From: Paracoccus laeviglucosivorans
GTDB taxonomy: Bacteria; Pseudomonadota; Alphaproteobacteria; Rhodobacterales; Rhodobacteraceae
Assembly (NCBI RefSeq): GCF_900182695.1
Contig: NZ_FXTK01000022.1
Span: 1 to 62,035 of the forward strand
Direction of reading: 5' to 3'
DNA length: 62,035 nucleotides
In this document: piece by piece, positions 16,159-24,658 of the stretch
How the letters are laid out: each line of letters starts with the position of its first letter
How positions within the stretch are numbered: the stretch's first letter is position 1
The notes under the pieces: generated by a model
What the model saw: only the letters and a program-made list of their open reading frames with translations
Database searches by the model: none
Told to the model about the DNA's origin: nothing
Made by a program: the position numbers and the translations under genes

Positions 16159-17099
16159 GCGATGCCTCACGTCTGAACAGCCCGCACGATCACGTCTTTC
16201 TGGGCTCCGGCCATGCCCGCAACGAAAGGCGGACATGGCTGGTCATCGCGATCACCTCGGCCATGATGGTGGCAGAAATCGCGGCGGGGACGATCTTTGG
16301 ATCCATGGCGCTGGTGGCGGATGGCTGGCACATGTCCACGCACGCCGCGGCGATGCTGATCGCGGCGCTGGCCTACCGCTATGCGCGGCGTCACGCGCGC
16401 AACCCACGGTTCACGTTCGGCACCGGAAAATTGGGCGATCTTGCCGGGTTTGCCAGTGCGGTGGTTCTGGCGCTGATCGCGTTGCTGATTGCGTGGGAAA
16501 GCCTGCAACGCCTGTTCGATCCGGTTGCCATCGGCTTTACGCAGGCGATCTTTGTCGCAGTGATCGGCCTGGCGGTGAACCTGCTTTGCGCATGGCTGCT
16601 GCGCGACGACCACGACCATCATGGGCATCATGGGCATCATGGGCATCATAACGACCATGACGACCACCATCACGGCGCGGACAATAACCTGCGCGCCGCC
16701 TATCTGCATGTGCTGGCCGATGCTCTCACCTCGGTTCTGGCGATTCTGGCGCTGGTGCTGGGGGCGGTGTTCGGTTGGATGTGGACCGATCCGCTGATGG
16801 GTGTTGTCGGCGGGCTGGTCATCGCGCGCTGGTCATGGGGTCTGATCCGCGACACCGGGCGCGTGCTGCTGGACTATATCCCCGAGGGCGAGGATCTGCC
16901 CGCCGAAATCCGCAAGGCGGTCGAAACGGACAGCGACCGCATCAGTGATCTGCATGTCTGGCAACTGGGGCCGGGCCATCACGGCGCGATCCTGTCGATC
17001 CGTTCAACCGATCCGCGCGCGCCGGGCTACTACCGCCAGAAACTGTCGCGGCTGACCGAAATCTCGCATCTCACGATCGAGGTCGAGACGGCGCACTAA
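16155..17099 (+). CDS. dmeF: Cation diffusion facilitator DmeF (Co/Ni efflux)
   Basis: 314 aa. Six transmembrane helices of the CDF family. TM2 carries H-M-x-x-H/D (ADGWHMSTHA), TM5 carries HVLADALTS, and a cytoplasmic C-terminal domain follows (ISDLHVWQLGPGHHGAILSI). A very His-rich loop between TM4 and TM5 (residues ~153-176, DDHDHHGHHGHHGHHNDHDD) is typical of DmeF. Uses the proton gradient to pump Co2+/Ni2+ (possibly also Zn2+) to the periplasm. It is the second gene of dmeRF, known from Rhizobium and Agrobacterium. The loop is encoded by a 9-bp tandem repeat. Confidence 0.9.
   Translation: MSDASRLNSPHDHVFLGSGHARNERRTWLVIAITSAMMVAEIAAGTIFGSMALVADGWHMSTHAAAMLIAALAYRYARRHARNPRFTFGTGKLGDLAGFASAVVLALIALLIAWESLQRLFDPVAIGFTQAIFVAVIGLAVNLLCAWLLRDDHDHHGHHGHHGHHNDHDDHHHGADNNLRAAYLHVLADALTSVLAILALVLGAVFGWMWTDPLMGVVGGLVIARWSWGLIRDTGRVLLDYIPEGEDLPAEIRKAVETDSDRISDLHVWQLGPGHHGAILSIRSTDPRAPGYYRQKLSRLTEISHLTIEVETAH
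16617..16649 (+). repeat. Tandem 9-bp repeat encoding His-rich loop of DmeF
   Basis: CATCATGGG is repeated three times without error and followed by CATCAT, giving His-His-Gly units in the metal-binding loop of DmeF. Copy-number changes would add or remove three residues without changing the frame. Confidence 0.85.
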
Positions 17100-17106
17100 A
17101 TTTTAA

Positions 17107-17124
17107 CTACATTTTTGTAGACAA
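17107..17124. promoter_or_regulatory. Operator-like inverted repeats upstream of the racemase gene
   Basis: CTACA-TTTT-TGTAG (17107-17120) overlaps TTGT-AG-ACAA (17115-17124) in an AT-rich 60-base leader. TTGT-n2-ACAA with a TAGAC core resembles sites of GntR/FadR-subfamily regulators, but no such regulator gene lies in the window. Confidence 0.45.
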
Positions 17125-17161
17125 TTTATGTTAACATTACTCTCGCTACAGGGAGAGAGCC

Positions 17162-17860
17162 ATGAAGATTGCCGTCATCAACCCCAATTCGACCCAATCC
17201 ATGACCGACAAGATCGCGGCATCGGCCCGTGCCGTTGCAGGTCACGGCGTCGAAATCGAAGGTCGCACCGGACATGGCGCGCCTGCCAGCATCGAAGGTC
17301 ACCACGATGAGGTGATGTGCGCCCCGCATCTGCTGCGCGAAGTGCGCGAGGCGGTCGAAGGCGGCGCGGATGCCATCGTCGTCGCCTGTTTCGACGACCC
17401 GGCAATCGGCGCTTGCCGCGAAATCTCGACCGGGCCGGTGATCGGCATTTGCGAGGCGGGCGTGAAAGCCGCCAGCATGATCGCCACCAGCTTTTCAGTC
17501 GTGACCACGCTGCCCCGTTCCGTCCCGGTGATCGAGGAACTGGTGCGCCGCTACGGGTTGGAACATCAGTGCCGCAAGGTGCGCAGCGCCGAAATCCCCG
17601 TGCTGGCCCTGGAGGAGGAAGGCAGCAACGCCGCCGCCCTGGTCCAAGCCGAAATCACCCGCGCCATCGCCGAGGATAAATGCGAAGCCATCGTGCTGGG
17701 CTGCGCGGGCATGGCCGATCTGGCGCAGGAATTGTCGCGCAAGAACGGCCTGCCGGTCATCGACGGGGTGGCCATCGCCACCAAGATGGCCGAGGCGCTG
17801 GTGGGCGCAGGTCTGACCACCAGCAAGATCGGCGCCTACGCCGCGCCGCTGGTCAAGTGA
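17162..17860 (+). CDS. Aspartate/glutamate/hydantoin racemase family protein
   Basis: 232 aa. It has the Asp/Glu racemase fold with the two catalytic cysteines in VVACFDDP (residue ~80) and VLGCAGM (residue ~180), and the start MKIAVINPNSTQSMT typical of the HyuE-like hydantoin/allantoin racemases. A cofactor-independent racemase acting on 5-substituted hydantoins or a related compound; the true substrate cannot be told. It stands alone with no hydantoinase next to it. GGGAGAGAG gives a good SD. Confidence 0.85.
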   Translation: MKIAVINPNSTQSMTDKIAASARAVAGHGVEIEGRTGHGAPASIEGHHDEVMCAPHLLREVREAVEGGADAIVVACFDDPAIGACREISTGPVIGICEAGVKAASMIATSFSVVTTLPRSVPVIEELVRRYGLEHQCRKVRSAEIPVLALEEEGSNAAALVQAEITRAIAEDKCEAIVLGCAGMADLAQELSRKNGLPVIDGVAIATKMAEALVGAGLTTSKIGAYAAPLVK

Positions 17861-17861
17861 T

Positions 17862-18491
17862 TTAGCGGCAGGCGGAGGGGTTCACCCCTACGCCGCGCAG
17901 ACCCCAATTGGTCATCTGCGCCAGCAATTCCTGCCCCGCCGCATCGAAAGCCGGGACCAGATCGGCGGTCCTGGTCGATGCGGCGGCGCTGGTCGCGCTG
18001 AAATTGCCGCGCGAGACGACGCGGGCGTCCATCTCGTTCACCAGTTGGGCGCTGACGGAAAGCTTGACCACGGCACCGCTGCCGGAAACCTCGGCGTTGA
18101 AATCGTTGATCTCGGAAATAAGGGCGTAATCGCCTGCGCTGCCCAAGGGCGCGCGGCCGACATGGGTAAAGGCGTCATAGCTGCCGAAACCGCGCACCAG
18201 CAGGTTTTGCAGTGTGATCGGCACGGTATCACCCCATTGCGCGTCGGGCAGGTATTGCGTCTGCAGGGCCGAGGGGCGGATCATGATGCGTTCGGTATTC
18301 AGCGTTCCGCGGGTCTTGGGCTCCTCGATCACCAGTTCGGCCAGCCGTCCGCGACCGCAGGTCTTGGGCGCATCCGACAGCGGGCGCAGCTCGAACACGT
18401 CCAGCTTGGGGCCGCCCGACAGGGCAGAAACGGCCGCACAGCCGGGCAAAGCCATGGTCAGCGCCAGAAAGGCCAAAGTCATGCGGTTCAT
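17862..18491 (-). CDS. ABC-type transport auxiliary lipoprotein
   Basis: 209 aa. A signal peptide with lipobox (ALPGC, Cys18) marks it as a lipoprotein. The mature part resembles the ABC_trans_aux/PqiC-like family: FELRPLSDAP, LAELVIEEPKTRGTLNTERIMI, and ...WGDTVPITLQNLLV. It is the last gene of the Mla-type operon (mlaE-mlaF-mlaD-lipoprotein) and lies 11 bases after the mlaD-like stop. It would link the MCE complex to the outer membrane. Its stop lies one base from that of the convergent racemase gene. Confidence 0.8.
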   Translation of the reverse strand: MNRMTLAFLALTMALPGCAAVSALSGGPKLDVFELRPLSDAPKTCGRGRLAELVIEEPKTRGTLNTERIMIRPSALQTQYLPDAQWGDTVPITLQNLLVRGFGSYDAFTHVGRAPLGSAGDYALISEINDFNAEVSGSGAVVKLSVSAQLVNEMDARVVSRGNFSATSAAASTRTADLVPAFDAAGQELLAQMTNWGLRGVGVNPSACR

Positions 18492-18502
18492 CCTGGACCT
18501 CC

Positions 18503-19762
18503 TTAGCGGCGGAATTCGGGCGTGCGCGGCCCGGTTATGATCTGGGCCGGGTTGCGGCGCAGCGTGGTGACAAGCTGATCGACATTCGTGACAAGGCCGC
18601 GCAAGTCGCTGGCCATGCGGGTGAATTGCGGCAAGGCATCCCGCGCAAAAGCCTGCACCGGCGCGCGGGTGCTGTCCAGCATCACGCGCAGGCTGGCGAA
18701 TGCGCTGTCGGCGCTTTCGGCGGCACTGCGCAGACGGGCGGTGATTTCGGGCAGGTCATCCGTCACGCTGCCGATGGCAGTGTTCAGGCTGGTCAGCGTG
18801 GCGCGCAGATCGGTGACGACGGGCCCGACTTCGGTATTGATCACCCGGTCCGCACCGTCAAAGGCACGGCCAGCGGATGCCATCATCGGCACGGCCTGTT
18901 CGGTCAGGCGCGACAGATCGGCCTGCAGCGTCGTCGCGGTGGAATCCAGCCGCTGCGTCAATTGCCGCAGATCGCCACCGATGTAATCACGTGCCTCGTT
19001 CAAGGTGGCCGTGCCCGCGTCCAGCGCCAGATCGGCGCGCTTTGCGGTTTCATTGAACTGTGCCATGGCGGTATCGGCATTGGCCAGCGTGGTTTCCGCC
19101 GCAGCCCCCAGACTGTCCAGCTTCGACCCGAAGGCCGAGATATCATCGGCGGCCAAGGCGATGGCATCGGTGGCCTTGCTGACATCGGCCAGCGCCTTGT
19201 CCAGATTTTCGCTGGAGCGTTCAACATTCGACAGGATGTTGTGCACACGGGTCTGGTTGGCCGGTCCCAGCAATTCGGTCATCTGCTCGGCCACGGTATT
19301 CAGGCGCGAGATCATTTCCGGCCCCTGATCGTAAAGCGTCTGCAGCACGGAACGGTTTGCCTCGATCACCGGAACCTCGTCGGGGTTTACCTCGCGCAGC
19401 AGGGGCGCGTCGGGCGTGCCCGCGCTGATCGCCATGGTGGCCGAGCCGGTAACGGCCGACAGCTCCAGTGAGGCGCGGGAATTGGTGCGGACGGGCGTAT
19501 CCTCCTGTACCTCGATCCGCACGCGGACCGCGCCGTTGATGCCGTCGGCGATCTGCATGTCGATGACCTTGCCGACCATAAGACCGGCAAAGCCGACCTC
19601 CGAGGAAATCCCCAAGCCCGACACTTCCGGGAAATAGATGTCGTAATAGGCGAACTGCTTGTTCAGCTCGAGTTTCGCGAACCAGACCATGAATGCCAGC
19701 AGGCCAAGGAAACCCGCAATGGTGAATGCGCCGATCAGGACGTAATTGGCCTTGGTTTCCAT
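18503..19762 (-). CDS. MCE/MlaD-family lipid transport protein
   Basis: 419 aa. One N-terminal membrane anchor (YVLIGAFTIAGFLGLLAFMVWF) and then the MCE β-barrel domain (residues ~40-120, YFPEVSGLGISSEVGFAGLMVGKV...). A long helical region of ~280 residues follows, with heptad-like spacing, as in the longer alphaproteobacterial MlaD/PqiB types that form a tunnel across the periplasm. It is the substrate-binding part of an inner-membrane lipid importer/exporter with the permease and ATPase encoded just upstream. Much longer than E. coli MlaD (183 aa), so the name mlaD is not used as symbol. Confidence 0.88.
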   Translation of the reverse strand: METKANYVLIGAFTIAGFLGLLAFMVWFAKLELNKQFAYYDIYFPEVSGLGISSEVGFAGLMVGKVIDMQIADGINGAVRVRIEVQEDTPVRTNSRASLELSAVTGSATMAISAGTPDAPLLREVNPDEVPVIEANRSVLQTLYDQGPEMISRLNTVAEQMTELLGPANQTRVHNILSNVERSSENLDKALADVSKATDAIALAADDISAFGSKLDSLGAAAETTLANADTAMAQFNETAKRADLALDAGTATLNEARDYIGGDLRQLTQRLDSTATTLQADLSRLTEQAVPMMASAGRAFDGADRVINTEVGPVVTDLRATLTSLNTAIGSVTDDLPEITARLRSAAESADSAFASLRVMLDSTRAPVQAFARDALPQFTRMASDLRGLVTNVDQLVTTLRRNPAQIITGPRTPEFRR

Positions 19763-19765
19763 ATC

Positions 19766-20533
19766 CTAATCCTTCCCGTCCGTGGCGGCGCGGGCGCGTG
19801 GCCCGTGGAAATATTCATGCACCCAAGGGTGGTCGACCGTCAGCATGTCGGCCATTGTTCCGGTGGTCAGCACCTTTTTTTCGGCCAGCACTGCGATCCG
19901 GTCGCAACAGGCGTGCAGCGTGTCCAGATCATGCGTCACCAGAAACACCGACAGCCCCAGCGCATCGCGCAAGGCCACGATCAGCTTGTCAAAGGCGTCC
20001 GCGCCGATCGGGTCAAGCCCCGCCGTGGGTTCGTCCAGGAAGACGATTTCCGGGTCCAGCGCCAAGGCACGTGCCAGCCCCGCGCGTTTCTTCATGCCCC
20101 CCGACAGGTCCGAGGGATATTTGCCATTCGCGTTCCGCGGCAGCCCGGCCATCGACACCTTCAACTGTGCCAGCCCTTCGCGCTGCGCATTCGTCAGGCC
20201 GGGGACGGCGCGCAACGGCACTTCGACATTTTCCTGCACGGTCAGGGCCGAGAAAAGGGCCCCATCCTGAAACATCACGCCCCAGCGCCGCTCCAACGCC
20301 TCGCGCGCGGTGCCCGAAAGCTGGCTGACATCCTGTCCCAGCACGCGCACGTCGCCCTTGGCCGGGGTGATCAGCCCGACGATGGTGCGCAGCAGAACGG
20401 ATTTCCCGGTGCCGGAACCGCCGACCACGCCCAGAATCTCGCCGCGTTTCAGGTCCAGATCCAGCCCGTCATGGATGACGTGGCTGCCGAACTGGGTGCG
20501 CAGGCCGCGCACCTCGATGACATTCTCGCTCAT
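19766..20533 (-). CDS. mlaF: MlaF-like ABC transporter ATP-binding protein
   Basis: 255 aa. Walker A GGSGTGKSVLL, signature LSGGMKKRAGLARAL, Walker B EIVFLDEPTAGLDP and VTHDLDTL. The GGMKKR signature and G-S-G-T-G-K-S Walker A are characteristic of MlaF/Ttg2A. It drives lipid transport with the MlaE permease. The start at 20533 is the ATG that overlaps the permease stop by ATGA; the longer frame reads into mlaE and is not used. The mlaD-like gene follows at four bases. Confidence 0.9.
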   Translation of the reverse strand: MSENVIEVRGLRTQFGSHVIHDGLDLDLKRGEILGVVGGSGTGKSVLLRTIVGLITPAKGDVRVLGQDVSQLSGTAREALERRWGVMFQDGALFSALTVQENVEVPLRAVPGLTNAQREGLAQLKVSMAGLPRNANGKYPSDLSGGMKKRAGLARALALDPEIVFLDEPTAGLDPIGADAFDKLIVALRDALGLSVFLVTHDLDTLHACCDRIAVLAEKKVLTTGTMADMLTVDHPWVHEYFHGPRARAATDGKD

Positions 20534-21618
20534 ACCCCGATCTCCGCGAAGAAGATCGAGAACAGCGCGTCGATGACGATGACGGCAAAGATCGCGTTCA
20601 CCACGGCAGCCGAAGTCTGCGCACCAAGGCTTTCGGCATCCTTGCCGACCTTCATCCCGGCATGACAGCCGATGATGCCGATGACGATGGCAAAGACCGG
20701 GGCCTTGCTGATGCCCGCGATGACATGTTCGATCCCGGTTTCCGCCACCAGCCGATAGCGGAACATGCTGGGCGATATGCCAAGCTCGATCCACGACATG
20801 ATCGCCCCCCCGATCAGGCCCGAGACATTGGCGATCAGCCCAAGGATCGGCAGCATGATCAAAAGCGCCAGCACACGCGGCAGGATCAGCACCATATCGG
20901 GGTCCATGCCAAGGGTGCGCATCGCGTCGATTTCCTCGCGCATCTTCATCGAGCCGATCGAGGCGGTCAGTGCCGATGCCGTGCGGCCCGCAACGATGAT
21001 CGCGGTCAGAAGGATGCCCAACTCGCGCAGGATCGAGATGGCGATCAGATCGACGACAAAGACCTCGGCCCCGAATTGCTGAAGCTGGGCCGCGCCCTGA
21101 AACGCCAGCACCACACCGATCAGGAATGACATCAGCGCCACGATGGGCACCGCGCGCAGGCCGGTTTCCTGACAGTGATGCACCAGCGAGGTCAGGCGAA
21201 ATTCGCCGGGATGCCGGATGGCGCGACCAAGCGCGGCAAGGAAGCGGCCCAGAAACTCGGCCAGTTCGCGCATGAAGGTCAGGTATTCCATGACCCTGCG
21301 CCCGGTCTTGTCCAATATCTCGCGCCATGCGGGCATGGTGGGGGCGGCTGGGTCGGGCTGGGGCTGGGCTGCAGTCACGGCGTCCAGCAGTTTCTGCTGC
21401 GGGTCGGTCAGACCCTGAACGGTCGTGCCATCCGCTGCCCGCCCGGCCAGATACCAAGCGGCGGCAGTGTCGAAACGTGTCAGCCCTTCGACGCGGATCG
21501 TTTGGGGCGGGTTTTCGGGCAGTTGCGGCAATGTCCAGACGGTCAGCTCACCGGACAGAATCAGGCTATCGCCGTCATTTCTGGCGGTCAGCTTGTGGTC
21601 CCGTGTCAGATCGTCCAT
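20530..21618 (-). CDS. mlaE: MlaE-like permease with N-terminal STAS domain
   Basis: 362 aa. Residues ~1-100 look like an MlaB-type STAS domain (LILSGELTVWTLPQLPE; IRVEGLTRFDTAAAWYL), here fused to the permease instead of encoded separately. Residues ~140-360 are the MlaE permease domain (VPIVALMSFLIGVVLAFQG, GRTASALTASIGSMKMREEID, ...GMDPD). The fusion is common in alphaproteobacteria. First gene of the mlaE-mlaF-mlaD-lipoprotein operon for lipid asymmetry of the outer membrane. The promoter should lie in 21619-21669. Confidence 0.9.
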   Translation of the reverse strand: MDDLTRDHKLTARNDGDSLILSGELTVWTLPQLPENPPQTIRVEGLTRFDTAAAWYLAGRAADGTTVQGLTDPQQKLLDAVTAAQPQPDPAAPTMPAWREILDKTGRRVMEYLTFMRELAEFLGRFLAALGRAIRHPGEFRLTSLVHHCQETGLRAVPIVALMSFLIGVVLAFQGAAQLQQFGAEVFVVDLIAISILRELGILLTAIIVAGRTASALTASIGSMKMREEIDAMRTLGMDPDMVLILPRVLALLIMLPILGLIANVSGLIGGAIMSWIELGISPSMFRYRLVAETGIEHVIAGISKAPVFAIVIGIIGCHAGMKVGKDAESLGAQTSAAVVNAIFAVIVIDALFSIFFAEIGV

Positions 21619-21669
21619 GGCCTGTCCCGCCGTAAAGTCAGGAATTATTCGAACGATTGGTCGGAAATG

Positions 21670-22725
21670 TCAAACCTTTGCAAGATCAAGGGTTCGCATC
21701 AGATTATCCGGGTCCAGCCGGAATTCGGACTGTCCGCCAGTCGCGATGACATAGCCGTAACGCATCCCCAGCGCGTCGGTGTAATCCTTCCACGGGTTGT
21801 TGAACCGGAAGGGCGGCTGGATTGCCACAAGGGCCGAACCTTCGGCCATGCTCAGCAGGCCGTGCGCAAAGGCGCTGCCTTCGACCGAGGCGATGATGGC
21901 CGCGCCATGCAGCTTGGTCGCGATCTGGGCCACGCTGTCGCGGGCGGGATCGACGATCTCGAATCCCTCGCGGGCCAGACGGTCGGCAATCTCGGCCTCG
22001 TTCAGCAGGTGGCGGGCCTGCCCGCCGCTGCGCAGGATAAAGGCGCCGTGCCCCTGTCGCGGTCCGCCGGCCGCGCGCATCCGGGTCCGCAGCTCGGCCA
22101 TGCGGGCGCGGCGGTCGGCGGTCATCCCGTGGTCGCGAAACAGCCATGCCCGATCAATCCGCGCCCTGCCGATCTGGGGAATGTCGATGCCCAGCTGCGC
22201 GCGATAGGGGGCAGCATGTGACCATGCGTGGCGGGCGGTCGCGCGGGGCAGGCGCGGCGGGGCGAAACGCGGCGCAAGCAGCGCGGTCGAGGAATCGTCG
22301 ATCAGGAAATGCCCAAAGAACTGATCCCCGACCGATGTGCCGGGCAGGCTGCATTCCTTGACCGCCTCGATCGGGCCTGCGCTGGTCAGCGGCTCTGGCC
22401 GGACGACCTGCTGGCGCCGCGCACCCCGCGTATAGATGAAGCCGTCGAAATACTGCACGTCGCGCAGCAGCAATGCCACGGTGGCGTCGTGCAGGATTTC
22501 TCCGCCGCCGATCCGGGCCAGTTCATTGGCCATGCTGGTATCGGGTGGCGTCGCCTTGACCCGGTCAAGCTGGCCGGGCAGGGCGAATGCGGGCGCCCGC
22601 TCGCCCATTTCATCGGGAGAGATGACGACCACCTCGGCGGCGATGCGTTCATCGGCGGGATTGTGGCCCAGCTTGCGCGATATTCTGGTCGCCAATCTTT
22701 GTGCAAAAAGGTCGGGGGCAAACAA
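21670..22725 (-). CDS. Glycosyltransferase 61 family protein (N-terminus uncertain)
   Basis: 351 aa from a TTG at 22725. The C-terminal half has GT61/DUF563 features: ...FILRSGGQARHLLNEAEIADRL, IVDPARDSVAQIATKLHGA and ...IASVEGSAFAHGLLSM, the E-G-S-A box of the family. A capsule or LPS-type glycosyltransferase is likely. The frame remains open and coding-like for about 28 more codons upstream (LADGLQLVILPDESIFQRAC), running into the end of metR, but has no ATG, GTG or TTG. The gene may use a rare start or may have lost its 5' end. Confidence 0.75.
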   Translation of the reverse strand: MFAPDLFAQRLATRISRKLGHNPADERIAAEVVVISPDEMGERAPAFALPGQLDRVKATPPDTSMANELARIGGGEILHDATVALLLRDVQYFDGFIYTRGARRQQVVRPEPLTSAGPIEAVKECSLPGTSVGDQFFGHFLIDDSSTALLAPRFAPPRLPRATARHAWSHAAPYRAQLGIDIPQIGRARIDRAWLFRDHGMTADRRARMAELRTRMRAAGGPRQGHGAFILRSGGQARHLLNEAEIADRLAREGFEIVDPARDSVAQIATKLHGAAIIASVEGSAFAHGLLSMAEGSALVAIQPPFRFNNPWKDYTDALGMRYGYVIATGGQSEFRLDPDNLMRTLDLAKV

Positions 22726-22792
22726 GCGGCAGGCCCTTTGAAAAATGCTTTCGTCAGGCAGGATAACCAGTTGCAGGCCATCGGCAAGAAAT

Positions 22793-23710
22793 TTAGCCCT
22801 GTGCCAATGCGCGCATCATCCGCACGGGTTCCGTCCGCGCCAGCCGCAGCACATGCGCCATATAGGGCTGGGCCAGATCGTCGCTGCGCACGGCGGCATA
22901 AAGACGGCGCAGCATCCCCTGCGGCCCCAAAGGCAACATCGCCAATTCGGGATTTCCGGCATGGGCGCGCAGCACCCAGTCGGGCATCACCGCCACCCCG
23001 CGCCCCGAGGCGATCAGCATCAGCGCGACCGCCGTCTGTTCGATCTGGCGGTGATGCGCCGGTTCGATCCCCGCCGGGTCCAGAAACTGCGAAAACACAT
23101 CCAGCCGGGGCCGGTCCATCGGATAGGTGATCAGGGTCTGGTCGGCAAAATCCTGCGGCTCGGCATAGCCTTTGGCGACCAGCGGGTGATTTGCGGCCAG
23201 AACCATCGTCGGCGCATAGTCGAACAAGGGCTGGAAAGCGACGCCCTCCATCTCCTCGGGGTCCGAGGAGATGACCATATCCACCTGACCCCGGACCAGC
23301 GCAGGCAGTGCTTTCAGCGCAAGACTGGTGCGGATGTCCAGATCCACCTCGGGCCATGCGCGGCGGAACTGGTCCAGCACCGGCAGCAGCCAGTCGAAGC
23401 AATGATGGCATTCCATCGCGACATGCAGCCGTCCGGCGCGGCCCAGCTCGACCGCGCGAAACTCGGCCTCGGCGGCTTCGATCATGGGCAGCACCTGTTC
23501 GGCGGTGCGCAGCAGGCGCATCCCCGCGGCGGACAGGCGCAGGGGCTTGGTCTTGCGCAGGAACAGTTCGACCCCTGCTTGCTCCTCAAGCGCCTTGATC
23601 TGGTGCGACAGCGCCGATTGCGTCAGGTTCAGCACCTCGGCCGCGCGGGCAAGGCCGCCCTGTTCATGAATGGCGCGCAGGCTGCGCAGATGGCGAAGTT
23701 CCAGATGCAT
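22793..23710 (-). CDS. metR: MetR, LysR-type activator of methionine biosynthesis
   Basis: 305 aa, the usual LysR length. The winged HTH is at residues 5-60 (GGLARAAEVLNLTQSALSHQ), and the effector domain contains AMECHHCFDWLLPVLDQF, which parallels the IAIECHSCIQWLTPALE of E. coli MetR, as well as YPMDRPRLDVF and ASGRGVAVMPDWV. It senses homocysteine and controls met genes. Divergent from metF with a MetR-like box in between, which supports the assignment. Confidence 0.9.
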   Translation of the reverse strand: MHLELRHLRSLRAIHEQGGLARAAEVLNLTQSALSHQIKALEEQAGVELFLRKTKPLRLSAAGMRLLRTAEQVLPMIEAAEAEFRAVELGRAGRLHVAMECHHCFDWLLPVLDQFRRAWPEVDLDIRTSLALKALPALVRGQVDMVISSDPEEMEGVAFQPLFDYAPTMVLAANHPLVAKGYAEPQDFADQTLITYPMDRPRLDVFSQFLDPAGIEPAHHRQIEQTAVALMLIASGRGVAVMPDWVLRAHAGNPELAMLPLGPQGMLRRLYAAVRSDDLAQPYMAHVLRLARTEPVRMMRALAQG

Positions 23711-23743
23711 GATGACTGCCGTTCATGACGATGTTGAGGATTA

Positions 23744-23756
23744 TGAATTTGTCTCA
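23744..23756. promoter_or_regulatory. MetR-box-like site between metR and metF
   Basis: TGAA-TTTGT-CTCA differs by one base from the MetR consensus TGAA-N5-TTCA. It lies about 45 bases before the metF start and 34 bases before the metR start, where it could serve both divergent promoters. A second half-site (TTCATGA) is at about 23732. Confidence 0.55.
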
Positions 23757-23800
23757 CGTCGCGGGGCATGTCAAAAGGCCTGCGACAAAAGGATAGTGCG

Positions 23801-24658
23801 ATGACGACACCGGCGATCAGTTTCGAATTTTTCCCGCCCAAAAACTTGGATCAATCGTTCAAGCTGTGGGAAACCGCGCGTGCGCTTGCACCGCTGGGGC
23901 CGGATTTCGTCTCGGTCACCTATGGCGCAGGCGGCACCACGCGGCAACTGACCCACGAGGCGGTGACGGCGCTGGCCAGCCATTACGGGCTGAACGTCGC
24001 GGCGCACCTGACCTGCGTGGACGCCACGCGCGAGGAGACGCTGCAGATCGTCGCCGATTACGCCGCAGCGGGCGTGCATGAGATCGTGGCACTGCGCGGC
24101 GATGCGCCGCAGGGGCAGGACCGTTTCACCCCGCATCCGAACGGCTTTGCCAACTCGATCGAGCTGATCGAGGCGATCGCGGCGCGTGGCGACATGACCA
24201 TTCGCTGCGGCGCCTATCCCGAGCCGCACCCGGAAAGCCCGGATACGGCTGCCGATGTGGCGTGGCTGAAGCGAAAATCGGACGCCGGCGCGACCAGCGC
24301 GATCACGCAGTTCTTTTTCGATGCCGACACGTTTTTCCGCTTTCGCGATCAGGCGGAACGGGCGGGCGTCACCGCGCGCATCCTGCCGGGCATCCTGCCG
24401 ATCCAAAGCTGGGCGGGCACGCGCCGCTTTGCCGAACGCTGCGGCACCTCGGTCCCGCAATGGGCCGAAGACGCCTTTGCCGCCGCAGGCAAAGCCGGAG
24501 AGGCGCAGCTGGCCTTGGATACCTGCGTCAAGCTGTGCGAGGAACTGGTGGCGGGCGGCGTGGACAACCTGCATTTCTACACGCTGAACAAGCCGGAACT
24601 GGTGCTGAAGGTCTGTGCCGCATTGGGCGTGGCGGCGAAATCCGAACTGGTCGCCTAA
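23801..24658 (+). CDS. metF: Methylenetetrahydrofolate reductase
   Basis: 285 aa. It opens SFEFFPPKN and contains FVSVTYGAGGTTR, HLTCVDATRE, ...IVALRGDAPQG, GAYPEPHPES, and ...AITQFFFDADTFFRFRD, all MetF hallmarks including FAD- and substrate-binding parts. It makes 5-methyl-THF for methionine synthase. The start at 23801 follows AAAGGATAG at a good distance and matches the family N-terminus. An ATG at 23768 would only add an unlikely leader. The stop overlaps that of the convergent hydrolase gene by three bases. Confidence 0.95.
   Translation: MTTPAISFEFFPPKNLDQSFKLWETARALAPLGPDFVSVTYGAGGTTRQLTHEAVTALASHYGLNVAAHLTCVDATREETLQIVADYAAAGVHEIVALRGDAPQGQDRFTPHPNGFANSIELIEAIAARGDMTIRCGAYPEPHPESPDTAADVAWLKRKSDAGATSAITQFFFDADTFFRFRDQAERAGVTARILPGILPIQSWAGTRRFAERCGTSVPQWAEDAFAAAGKAGEAQLALDTCVKLCEELVAGGVDNLHFYTLNKPELVLKVCAALGVAAKSELVA

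Noticed and set aside
23711..23800. SAM or SAH riboswitch before metF
   Set aside because: Only ~90 bases separate metR and metF and no riboswitch core or pairing pattern is visible; the MetR box explains regulation better.
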